Of a DNA stretch of 50,159 bases, positions 35,240 through 42,943 are shown in pieces (position 1 is the first letter of the stretch; each line of letters starts with the position of its first letter). The notes below the pieces were generated by a model, which did no database searches, was not told the origin of the DNA, and saw only the letters and a list, made by a program, of their open reading frames with translations. The stretch is from JAMLGJ01 sp047972145 (lineage in GTDB: Bacteria; Actinomycetota; Acidimicrobiia; Acidimicrobiales; Microtrichaceae). Both the position numbers and the translations under genes were made by a program. The DNA lies in the NCBI GenBank assembly GCA_047972145.1, contig JBKEAI010000062.1, forward strand, positions 1-50,159, given 5' to 3'.

Positions 35240-35505
35240 GGCTGGACACCGTCGCCGAGGTCCTGCTGGTGGCCCCGGTGGTCCTCGTGTGGGTGATGGC
35301 GCTTCGCTATGCCCTCATTGCGCGAGGACGCACACCTCGGCGCAGGTTCGGCGTGACCATCGCCCTGGTGTTGTTCCCACCGTTGGCGGTGCCCTACCTG
35401 CTCGCCAGACCTCCCGTGGGTGTGCGGCGCGGCGCGGCGTTCTCAGATGATCCGCGCGAGACCGTCGTAGCGGCGTTGGAGCGTGCCGGCGGCTCGGTGG
35501 GCTAG
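35236..35505 (+). CDS. Small membrane protein
   Basis: 89 residues with two hydrophobic segments (VLLVAPVVLVWVMAL and FGVTIALVLFPPLAVPYLLA) separated by a basic loop RGRTPRRR. TTG 35236 overlaps the acyltransferase stop. No family recognised. Coupling to the acyltransferase suggests a role in the same lipid process; this is inference. Confidence 0.6.
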   Translation: MRLDTVAEVLLVAPVVLVWVMALRYALIARGRTPRRRFGVTIALVLFPPLAVPYLLARPPVGVRRGAAFSDDPRETVVAALERAGGSVG

Positions 35506-35656
35506 ACCCTCCACGGCCCGGGTTGCCGTGGCGGCGGTGCGCCCAGCAGACTCGCGGACGACCCACCGAGGGACCGTGGGCCGACGCGGGGTGCCGAGAG
35601 CCCCTGACGTCGTGGAGACCGCCGCCCCAGGTTCACCCGGGCGGCAAGGGGGAACC

Positions 35657-37006
35657 GTGACCGACACGCGATCGAGCGACGAGACCGGGCCAGGCGGTGC
35701 CGGTGCCACAGGGGTGGTGGCGGAGATCAGGACCTGGCTCGAGGAGAACTGGGATCCTGAGTTGACCGTGGGGGATTGGTGGGAACGCCTCGGCGAAGCC
35801 GGCTGGTCCGCGCCCTACCTGCCCGCCGGTGCCTACGGGCGGGGCCTGTCGCGCAGCGACTCCGTGGTGGTGTCGCGCGAGATCGGATCGTTCGGTGCCC
35901 TCGGCGCACCCACCGGCCTGGGTCTGTTGCTCGCGGCCCCGACGATCGCCGAGCACGGGGACCGCCCACAGATCGACACCTACGTGCGCGACATCGTGAC
36001 CGGGCGCAAGGCCTGGTGTCAGCTGTTCTCCGAACCAGGCGCGGGTTCCGACCTCGCGGGGCTGACCACCAGGGCCGTCCTCGACGGCGAGGAGTGGATC
36101 ATCAACGGCCAGAAGGTCTGGACGTCACTCGGTGCCAGCGCGGATCTGGGGATGCTGCTCGCCAGGACGGATCCCGATGCGCCGAAGCACAGCGGCATCA
36201 CCTGGATGGCGATCGACATGCACCAGGAGGCCGTCGAGCTTCGTCCGCTGTACGAGATGACCGGCCACGCGATGTTCAACGAGGTGTTCCTCACCGACGC
36301 CCGCGTGCCGGTCGATGCGGTGATCGGGGACCTCAACGCAGGTTGGGCCGCGGCGAACACCACCCTCGCCAACGAGCGGGCCGGACTCGGTGCAGGTGGT
36401 GGGGGTGCGATTCCCACTGCGATTCCGGGAACGATCGCCGGCAACCTGGAGCGTCGTGCGGGGGACTTCGTCACAGCCGAGCCGAAGCGGTCGAAGTCCA
36501 ACAAGAGCCGCGGAGGTACCCGACGGGCACGGTCGAGCGCCCAGCTCTACATCGACCTCGCCAAGGGCAACGGCAAGGCACAGGACCCGACCATCCGCCA
36601 GGACCTCGTCCGGCTTCACATGATGGGTGAACTCGGCCGGTTCAACGCCGAGCGGGTCAAGGCAACCCGCGCCGCGGGAGGCGATGTGCCCGGGATGGCG
36701 AACATCGCGAAGCTGGCGATGAGCGACATGGTGCGCCTGCAACGCGACCTCGGACTGCGCATCGTAGGGGCCGCGGGGACCCTGCACGCCTACAAGGAAC
36801 CCGACAAGGCTGCGATCGACGACGCCACCGGCAACCCGTTCCTGGCGATGGTGACCGGCTCGGCTCTGTACGCCCAGGCACCCCCGATCTACGGCGGCAC
36901 CGACCAGATCCAGCGCAACATCATCGGTGAAAGAGTTCTCGGCCTTCCCAAGGAACCGGGGGACCTCAACAAGGTCCCCTTCAGCGAGCTCCCCAAGAAC
37001 GCCTGA
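35657..37006 (+). CDS. Acyl-CoA dehydrogenase
   Basis: 449 residues. QLFSEPGAGSDLAG (FAD/substrate segment), INGQKVWTS, and the C-terminal YGGTDQIQRNIIGERVLGLP identify the family. Between the middle and C-terminal domains is a very basic, Ser-rich insert (about residues 275-295, KRSKSNKSRGG and RRARSS) not usual in FadE proteins. GTG 35657 has AAGGGGGA 4-6 bases upstream, so the longer frame from 35483 is not used. It introduces the alpha-beta double bond into an acyl-CoA, with electrons passed to ETF. Substrate unknown. Confidence 0.88.
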   Translation: MTDTRSSDETGPGGAGATGVVAEIRTWLEENWDPELTVGDWWERLGEAGWSAPYLPAGAYGRGLSRSDSVVVSREIGSFGALGAPTGLGLLLAAPTIAEHGDRPQIDTYVRDIVTGRKAWCQLFSEPGAGSDLAGLTTRAVLDGEEWIINGQKVWTSLGASADLGMLLARTDPDAPKHSGITWMAIDMHQEAVELRPLYEMTGHAMFNEVFLTDARVPVDAVIGDLNAGWAAANTTLANERAGLGAGGGGAIPTAIPGTIAGNLERRAGDFVTAEPKRSKSNKSRGGTRRARSSAQLYIDLAKGNGKAQDPTIRQDLVRLHMMGELGRFNAERVKATRAAGGDVPGMANIAKLAMSDMVRLQRDLGLRIVGAAGTLHAYKEPDKAAIDDATGNPFLAMVTGSALYAQAPPIYGGTDQIQRNIIGERVLGLPKEPGDLNKVPFSELPKNA

Positions 37007-37009
37007 GCA

Positions 37010-37024
37010 CCTGCGCGGCGCAGG
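37010..37024 (+). terminator. Hairpin after acyl-CoA dehydrogenase
   Basis: CCTGCGC and GCGCAGG are exact reverse complements around one base (effective stem about 6 bases with a 3-base loop), 3 bases after the stop codon. No T-run, as is common in high-GC actinobacteria. Confidence 0.5.
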
Positions 37025-37032
37025 ACGGCAAC

Positions 37033-37053
37033 TTCCGGGCGAAAGACGCGGAA
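37033..37053 (+). promoter_or_regulatory. Hairpin in the leader of the DUF11 gene
   Basis: TTCC ... GCG / CGC-GGAA pair with a GG bulge and an AAAGA loop, in the 99-base gap before the DUF11 gene. It may be a leader structure; I could not match it to a riboswitch class. Confidence 0.25.
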
Positions 37054-37105
37054 AACACCTGTTCAACCGGTAGAAAGAAGACTCAGGCCAACCCCGGGAG
37101 TCATC

Positions 37106-38527
37106 TTGGAGTCCCCCCGTCGTTCAGTCATCGCCAGAGCTGTCCTCGCTCTCGCCGTTCTCGTGCCGGCGGGAGTCGCCGCTGGCGCCGCGGCATCACC
37201 GGCAGCGCCGGGCACCCCAGCGGTCCAACAGGCCGCATCGGTGACCGCGCAAGATGTCACGCACCGGCGCGACGACTTCGGGATCGACCTGATCTCACGG
37301 ACCTACAACCCCACCGATGACAACTGGAGGATCGTCGCCGAGGCGACGCTGTCCTCGAACAGGATCTGCCTGCCCCTGGTGTTCAACTGCATCGTCTCGG
37401 AGGTGTCGTCGCCCGCCAACGCAGACCTCACAGAGCTGAGCTGCGACAGCCCGAGCTGGAACCACCTGCTCGTGTTCCGCAACCACTGCATGAAGCAGCT
37501 CCTGTTCGCAGGTCACGACCAGAAGTTCACCTTCACATGGACAACAGATCCGGGGGTCAACTCGGGGACCTTCGAAGCCGAGGTCGAGTTCGGCCGGGGC
37601 GTCCTGCCCGTCACCTTCCAACAGCTAGCCACCGCGACTCTCACCGTCGACCTCGGGGTCGCCCTCGAGGTGAACAAGACCTGTCCCACCGAGGTGGACG
37701 CAGGGGACACGCTCACCTGCGAGATTGGGCTCAGCTACCCCGCGACACCCGGTGGCGGCCCCGCGATCACCACCATCGAGTTGACCGACAATCCGAGCCC
37801 GACACTGGCCGCGTTGACCACCGGTGGCGCGCTGACGTTCGACAGCGGCGCGGGAACCTGGAACTGCACAGCACTGGTGTGCAACAACGGCACGCTCGCC
37901 AACGGCGAATCGGCGACGTTCTCCTACACCGCAGCGGTGAACAACGACCCCGAGGGTGGCAACGGGGACAACACCGTGTCGGTGACCAGTTCGGTCGACA
38001 CCGTCACCAGCTCCGACACGGTGACGGTGATCGGCACCGGCGACACGACCCTCGAGATCGCGAAGTCCACCGAGGAGACCGAGGCGAACCCCGGTGGTCC
38101 GATCACCTGGACGGTCACCGTGACCAACGCCGGCCCGCTGGCGGGCACCGACGTGCTCGTGAGCGACATCGTGCCGGCGGAGGTCGACGACGCCGAGCTC
38201 ACCTACAGCGAGGGTGTCGGCGACTGGACCTGTACGGGCGCCTCGTGCTCCACCGCCTCGATGCCGGTCGGAGCCGCAACCTTCGAGTTCACAGGGACCG
38301 TCGCTGCGGAGACCAAGGGTGATACCTCGATCGTCAACGAGGTCGGGGTGAGCTGGGAGAACGACATCCTCGGGCCGGACTTTCCGATCACCGCGGGCTC
38401 GGTGGTACCGGTGGTCGCAGGCGCCACGACGACCACCACGGCGACCTCGACCCCGGCAACACAGCCGATCGCGACTGTTCCACCGGGTTCGCGCCTGCCC
38501 GGTGTGCCGTTGAGCATGGCCGGCTGA
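37106..38527 (+). CDS. Secreted DUF11-repeat protein
   Basis: 473 residues. A signal peptide (RRSVIARAVLALAVLVPAG, then AAA-rich cleavage region) is followed by a Cys-containing N-terminal domain (to about 190) and two DUF11-like beta domains at about 190-310 and 315-440, each with GxxTWTVTVTNAGP- or CEIGLSYPA-type strands. A Thr-rich linker ends the protein at RLPGVPLSMAG. There is no C-terminal membrane helix or basic tail, so it is not a sortase or anchor substrate as it stands. Start TTG 37106 with GGGAG 5 bases upstream. Probably a cell-surface or released structural protein. Confidence 0.75.
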   Translation: MESPRRSVIARAVLALAVLVPAGVAAGAAASPAAPGTPAVQQAASVTAQDVTHRRDDFGIDLISRTYNPTDDNWRIVAEATLSSNRICLPLVFNCIVSEVSSPANADLTELSCDSPSWNHLLVFRNHCMKQLLFAGHDQKFTFTWTTDPGVNSGTFEAEVEFGRGVLPVTFQQLATATLTVDLGVALEVNKTCPTEVDAGDTLTCEIGLSYPATPGGGPAITTIELTDNPSPTLAALTTGGALTFDSGAGTWNCTALVCNNGTLANGESATFSYTAAVNNDPEGGNGDNTVSVTSSVDTVTSSDTVTVIGTGDTTLEIAKSTEETEANPGGPITWTVTVTNAGPLAGTDVLVSDIVPAEVDDAELTYSEGVGDWTCTGASCSTASMPVGAATFEFTGTVAAETKGDTSIVNEVGVSWENDILGPDFPITAGSVVPVVAGATTTTTATSTPATQPIATVPPGSRLPGVPLSMAG

Positions 38528-38542
38528 CGACCACGCCCCACC

Positions 38543-38559
38543 GATCCCCGCGGGGGATC
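38543..38559 (+). terminator. Hairpin after the DUF11 gene
   Basis: GATCCCC and GGGGATC are exact reverse complements around GCG, 15 bases past the stop codon. A 7-base GC-rich stem without T-run, a likely end of the DUF11 transcript. Confidence 0.5.
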
Positions 38560-38593
38560 CGGCCTCGATCCCGCGTGGGCACCGCTGTGTGGG

Positions 38594-38599
38594 TAGCGT
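38594..38599 (+). promoter_or_regulatory. Candidate -10 hexamer TAGCGT of the dienelactone-hydrolase-like gene
   Basis: TAGCGT ends 7 bases before ATG 38607 and no Shine-Dalgarno is seen, matching the leaderless pattern of other first genes in this window. Confidence 0.4.
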
Positions 38600-38606
38600 G
38601 CCCCGG

Positions 38607-39428
38607 ATGGCTGACGATCCGCTCTCCGATTTCGAACGCGACGAGTTCACCCACGGCACCAGGACGCGCACGGTGTTCCGCCGGGGAGAGGGTCCAGCGG
38701 TCGTCGTGATCGCGGAGATGCCCGGCATCACCCCCAAGGTGGCGGACTTCGCCCGACGGGTCAGCGACATGGGTTGCACAGCGGTCATGCCGCACCTGTT
38801 CGGCACGCCGGGCCTCGACCCGAACGCCCACGGCACCGCGGCGGGGCTCAAGACGATGGCGTCGTCGTTCGTGCCCGCATGTGTGAGCCGGGAGTTCACG
38901 GTGCTCGCCACGGGCAGGACGTCGCCGGTGGTCGACTGGCTGCGGGCCTTGGCGGAGCGCGAACACGATCGTTGCGGTGGTCCGGGCGTCGGCGCGGTCG
39001 GGATGTGTTGGACGGGGGGCTACGCGCTGGCGATGGCGGCCGACGACCGCCTGTTGGCACCGGTGCTCTCCCAGCCATCCATGCCGCTCGGGATCTCGCG
39101 GTCGCGGCGGCGTTCGCTCGACATCAGCGACCGGGACCTCGCCAAGGTGCGCAACCGGTGCGCACACGACAACCTCGAGGTGGTGGGGTTGCGCTTCACC
39201 AGTGACCGTCTGGTGCCCGGTGAGCGCTTCGAGTTCCTGCGCGAGCAGCTCGGTGATGCGTTCATCGGGATCGAGCTCGACGGGTCCACCGCCAACCCCG
39301 AAGCGCAGATCCCGCCGCACTCGGTGCTCACCGAGCACCTGATCGACGAACCCGGCGAGCCGACCCACGACGCGCTCATGACGGTGCTGGAGCACCTCCG
39401 GGGCCGGCTGCTCGAACCGGCATCCTGA
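38607..39428 (+). CDS. Dienelactone-hydrolase-family protein
   Basis: 273 residues, alpha/beta hydrolase of the DLH group. VVVIAEMPGITPKVADFARR is the N-terminal strand-helix with Glu near the oxyanion hole, and GMCWTGGYAL has the Cys nucleophile of the family. The C-terminal half, where the His lies, is less like the classical enzyme and carries a basic patch (SRSRRR). Substrate unknown. ATG 38607 fits the -10-like hexamer. The next gene begins 4 bases after its stop, so it probably heads the OYE / dehydrogenase / DapA unit. Confidence 0.8.
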   Translation: MADDPLSDFERDEFTHGTRTRTVFRRGEGPAVVVIAEMPGITPKVADFARRVSDMGCTAVMPHLFGTPGLDPNAHGTAAGLKTMASSFVPACVSREFTVLATGRTSPVVDWLRALAEREHDRCGGPGVGAVGMCWTGGYALAMAADDRLLAPVLSQPSMPLGISRSRRRSLDISDRDLAKVRNRCAHDNLEVVGLRFTSDRLVPGERFEFLREQLGDAFIGIELDGSTANPEAQIPPHSVLTEHLIDEPGEPTHDALMTVLEHLRGRLLEPAS

Positions 39429-39432
39429 GCCA

Positions 39433-40929
39433 GTGGCGCGATCCGGCACACACGGCACAGACATCGTGCAGGTCAAGAGGCTCGCGGATGTCGCGGCCAT
39501 GCGCGAGCGCCTCGATGCGCTGGGGCTGGACCTGCCCCTCGACGACGAGGTCACCGTCGGCGGCCCCCTGGCACGGCGGCTGGACTTCAGGAAGCTGCGA
39601 AGCGCTCCCAACCGGTGGTCGATCCTGCCGATGGAGGGTTGGGACGGCACGGCCGACGGGCGTCCGACCGATCTCGTGCGACGTCGTTGGCGCCGCTTCG
39701 GGGGTTCGGGCGCAGGACTCATCTGGGGTGGGGAGGCGGTCGCGGTGGTCCCGGAGGGACGGGCCAACCCCAACCAGCTCTGCATCGGCACGGAGTCGGC
39801 CCGAGACCTCACCGAGCTGCGCGCCGAGCTGCTCGAAGGTTGGAGGACGACTGCGGGCGCCGGCGACACCGAGCCGCTGATCGGGTTGCAGCTCACCCAC
39901 TCTGGCCGCTGGGCGAGACCCGACGGAACCCCCCATCCGAGGACCGCACGGACCAACCCGCTGCTCGATGCACGTGTCGGCGCCGACGGACGCTGCGTGC
40001 TCACCGACACCGAGCTCGAGGATCTGATCGGCAGCTTCGTCGGAGCAGCCCGGTTGGCATCAGAGGCAGGGTTCGACTTCGTCGACGTAAAGCAGTGCCA
40101 CGGCTACCTCGGCCACGAGTTGCTCGCAGCGCTCGACAGGCCGGGACCATACGGGGGTGACCTCGCGGGCCGTTCCCGTTGGGTCACCTCGATACTCGAC
40201 GCGATCGCAGCCGACGTGCCCGGCCTCGGCTTGGGAAGCCGGGTGTCGATATACGACATGGTGCCCTTCACCGCGGGCCCCGATGGCAGCGGTGTACCGG
40301 ATACCGGCGATGGGACCGACCCTGCACCGTTCTGCTTCGGCGGTGACGGCACCGGGGTGGGGGTCGACCTCACCGAGACCCACGAACTGATGGAGATCCT
40401 CGTGGCCCATGGGGTGGAGCTCGTGTGCGCTACCGCCGGCAGCCCCTACTACGTTCCTCATGCGCAACGCCCCGCCTACTTCCCACCCTCGGACGGCTAC
40501 CGGCCGCCCACGGACCCGCTCGTGGAGGTGGCGAGGATGGCGGCCGCCACCAGGGACGTGACCAGTGCCCACCCCGATCTCGTGGTCGTCGGTTCAGGCC
40601 TCACATACCTCCAGGACCACCTGGCCAACGCAGCCCAGGCCCTCGTGCGAGAGGGGTGGATGGGCTCGGCGGGGATCGGCCGGATGGCACTCAGCCAGCC
40701 GAGCCTGCCGGCGGACAGCCTCGCAGGTCGCTCACCGGTGCGTCGCCTGGTGTGCCGGACCTTCAGCGACTGCACAACCGCCCCACGCAACGGTCTGGTG
40801 TCGGGCTGCTATCCACTCGACGACTTCTACAACGAGCGCCCCGAGCGCCTGGAGCTCGCGGCGTTCAAGCGTGCTGCGCGCGGCGCCTTGAAGGGGAAGC
40901 CGGATGAGGCCGATGATGGTGGAAGCTGA
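39433..40929 (+). CDS. Old-yellow-enzyme-like NADH:flavin oxidoreductase
   Basis: 498 residues, FMN barrel of the 2,4-dienoyl-CoA reductase/OYE family. LQLTHSGRWARP is the FMN/active-site strand; KQCHGYLGHELL and GPYGGDLAGRSRW correspond to the HGYLL...NxRxDxYGG segment, with Cys and Gly replacements. The C-terminal part has several cysteines (RLVCRTFSDC, SGCYP) in the order of the Fe-S site of dienoyl-CoA reductases, but the second NAD(P)H domain of those 670-residue enzymes is missing. Start GTG 39433. It overlaps the next gene by 26 bases. Confidence 0.8.
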   Translation: MARSGTHGTDIVQVKRLADVAAMRERLDALGLDLPLDDEVTVGGPLARRLDFRKLRSAPNRWSILPMEGWDGTADGRPTDLVRRRWRRFGGSGAGLIWGGEAVAVVPEGRANPNQLCIGTESARDLTELRAELLEGWRTTAGAGDTEPLIGLQLTHSGRWARPDGTPHPRTARTNPLLDARVGADGRCVLTDTELEDLIGSFVGAARLASEAGFDFVDVKQCHGYLGHELLAALDRPGPYGGDLAGRSRWVTSILDAIAADVPGLGLGSRVSIYDMVPFTAGPDGSGVPDTGDGTDPAPFCFGGDGTGVGVDLTETHELMEILVAHGVELVCATAGSPYYVPHAQRPAYFPPSDGYRPPTDPLVEVARMAAATRDVTSAHPDLVVVGSGLTYLQDHLANAAQALVREGWMGSAGIGRMALSQPSLPADSLAGRSPVRRLVCRTFSDCTTAPRNGLVSGCYPLDDFYNERPERLELAAFKRAARGALKGKPDEADDGGS

Positions 40930-41938
40930 CCCGCACGGTCGCCGGCCGAGGATCGCGCTGGCGATGATGGATGGGCTCGTCGGCTACGCGCTCACCGAGG
41001 ACCACCTCGAACAGCTCGCGCAGATAGGGAATCTGCTCACGGTCGACCCACTCACCGACTTCGGTGACCCGGCGGCGCACGACGTGCTGGCCGACGCAGA
41101 GGTGCTCGTCGGCCATTGGGGTTGCCCGACCCTCGACGCCGCAGCGCTCGATGTGATGCCGCGACTCGAGTTGTTCGCCTATGCGGCGGGAACCGTCAAG
41201 TGGCAGGTCACCGACGCGGTCTGGGAGCGCGGCATCGCGGTGACCAGCGCCGCTGCGGCCAACGCCATACCCGTGGCGGAGTTCGCCGCAGCGGCCATCG
41301 TGCTGGCCAACAAGGGCATCGTGTGGCTCTCGGCCGCCGAGCGTGAAACCGGGCTGGAGATGCGCCTCGACCGATCATCGCTGGGCAACATGGGCAAGAA
41401 GGTCGGACTCGTCGGCGCATCGCATGTGGGGCGCCTCACCGCCGACCTGCTCAGCCACCACGACCTCGAGGTCGCCTTCCACGACCCCTACCTGAGTGCC
41501 GACGATGCCGAGGCGATGGGAGTCGGCTCCATGGGCCTCGACGACCTGTGCAGTTGGTGTGACGTGCTCAGCCTGCACGCACCCGACATCGAATCGACCA
41601 AGGGCATGATCGGTGCACGCCAACTCGCCCTGCTCGCGGATGGCACCCCGATCGTCAACACCGCCCGAGGCGCCCTGATCGACGCCGGCGCCTTGGAGGT
41701 CGAACTGGTATCGGGTCGCCTCCAGGCGATCCTCGATGTCACAGAGCCGGAGCCGTTGCCACCCGACTCGCCGCTGCGCGGCCTGCCGAACGTCATGCTC
41801 ACCCCGCACATCGCAGGTGCGATCGGCACCGAGACGTTCCGGTTGGCCGACCTGGCCGTGGAGGAGGTGCGGCGCTTCGCCGCCGGTGAACCGGCCCTGC
41901 ACCCGGTACGACGCATCGACCTGGAGCGCATCGCATGA
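40904..41938 (+). CDS. D-2-hydroxyacid dehydrogenase family protein
   Basis: 344 residues. The nucleotide loop is VGLVGASHVGR (Ala-Ser instead of the usual GxGxxG middle), and the catalytic triad is visible as Arg in NTARGALID, Glu in DVTEPEPLP and His in LTPHIAG. It reduces a 2-keto acid or the reverse with NAD(H). ATG 40904 has AAGGGG about 8 bases upstream inside the OYE gene. Its stop overlaps the DapA-like start as ATGA. The substrate is probably shared with the aldolase next door. Confidence 0.88.
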   Translation: MRPMMVEADPHGRRPRIALAMMDGLVGYALTEDHLEQLAQIGNLLTVDPLTDFGDPAAHDVLADAEVLVGHWGCPTLDAAALDVMPRLELFAYAAGTVKWQVTDAVWERGIAVTSAAAANAIPVAEFAAAAIVLANKGIVWLSAAERETGLEMRLDRSSLGNMGKKVGLVGASHVGRLTADLLSHHDLEVAFHDPYLSADDAEAMGVGSMGLDDLCSWCDVLSLHAPDIESTKGMIGARQLALLADGTPIVNTARGALIDAGALEVELVSGRLQAILDVTEPEPLPPDSPLRGLPNVMLTPHIAGAIGTETFRLADLAVEEVRRFAAGEPALHPVRRIDLERIA

Positions 41939-42906
41939 GCAGCCGAGGTGGATCCGGGAACCGACCGATCCGGGGTATGTCGGCGGTGCTGTTGCCGATG
42001 ACCGCCGACGGGGGAATCGATTGGGACGGGTTCGAGGCACACCTGGTGCGCACAGCGGAGGCGGGTCTCGTGCCGGCGGTCAACATGGACACCGGCTTCG
42101 GGCCCTATCTTTCTCCCGCAGAGCGAACCGAGGTGCTTGGGCGCACTGTCGCGCTGGTTGGCACCGGGGCGCCTGTGGGCGGTGAAGACAGCTTCGTGGC
42201 GGGAGCGTTCGTCGACGATTCACCTGGTGACGCCTTCGATCCGGGCACCTACCGACGGTCCATGGAGGAGATAGCGAACGCGGGTGGCACACCGATCGTG
42301 TTCCCCTCCCACGGGTTGGCGGCGGTGGCCGAGTCGGCTCTGGTCGACGTCCACGCGGAGCTCTCGGCAGGTGTGGATCGCTTCTTGGGCTTCGAGTTGG
42401 GTGAGATGTTCCATCCCGCCGGGCGAATCTGGGACCTCGACACCTACGAGGCGATGCTCGAGGTTCCCGCGATGGTCGGCGCGAAGCACTCGTCGTTGCG
42501 CCGGGGACCCGAGATGACCCGCCTCGCGATCCGCGATCGGGTGAGACCGGGGTTCATGGTGCTCACCGGCAACGACCTCGCCATCGACATGGTCGTGCAC
42601 GGCTCGGACTACCTGTTGGGGATATCCACGTTCTGCCCGGATGCCTTCGCGGCAAGGGACCAGGCGTGGGAAGCAGGTGACGAGGTCCGCTTCGCCGAGC
42701 TGAACGACCTGTTGGCGTACCTCGGCCAGCTCGCTTTCCGGGCGCCGGTTCCCGGCTACCGCCACGACGCCGCGATGTTCCTGCGAATGCGCGACCAGAT
42801 CTCCTCGGACCGCACGCATCCGGATTCCCCGACGCGACCCGAATCGGACCGCGCCCTGCTGGTCGACATCCTCGGGCGCCTCGAGACCCTGCTGACCGAG
42901 GACTGA
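41935..42906 (+). CDS. DapA-like class I aldolase/lyase
   Basis: 323 residues, TIM barrel of the dihydrodipicolinate synthase superfamily. GMSAVLLPMTADGGIDWDGF is the standard opening and Lys184 in VGAKHSSLRR the likely Schiff-base lysine. The usual Tyr of DapA (in YN.PGRT) is not visible; FHPAGRIW stands there instead, so it is not lysine biosynthetic. Sugar-acid aldolases and dehydratases share this fold. ATGA overlap with the hydroxyacid dehydrogenase. It ends inside an 18-base tandem repeat shared with the converging gene. Confidence 0.82.
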   Translation: MSSRGGSGNRPIRGMSAVLLPMTADGGIDWDGFEAHLVRTAEAGLVPAVNMDTGFGPYLSPAERTEVLGRTVALVGTGAPVGGEDSFVAGAFVDDSPGDAFDPGTYRRSMEEIANAGGTPIVFPSHGLAAVAESALVDVHAELSAGVDRFLGFELGEMFHPAGRIWDLDTYEAMLEVPAMVGAKHSSLRRGPEMTRLAIRDRVRPGFMVLTGNDLAIDMVVHGSDYLLGISTFCPDAFAARDQAWEAGDEVRFAELNDLLAYLGQLAFRAPVPGYRHDAAMFLRMRDQISSDRTHPDSPTRPESDRALLVDILGRLETLLTED

Positions 42907-42943
42907 CCTTCAGCCGAGCACTGACCTTCAGCCGAGGACTGAC
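42901..42943. repeat. 18-bp tandem repeat across two convergent stop codons
   Basis: Two units at 42901-42918 and 42919-42936 differ at one base (ACTGACCTTCAGCCGAG core), with a partial third. Each unit contains a TGA for the plus-strand gene and a TGA for the minus-strand gene, so both open frames have a duplicated C-terminal end and stop. Confidence 0.85.

Noticed and set aside
35443..35709. Minus-strand small gene in the gap before the acyl-CoA dehydrogenase
   Set aside because: Ala/Pro/Arg-rich shadow with no domain and overlapping two better supported plus-strand starts.
37025..37105. GEMM (c-di-GMP-I) riboswitch
   Set aside because: A few short matches (GGCAA, GCGAAAG, CCGGTAG) exist but the conserved two-helix arrangement could not be laid out.
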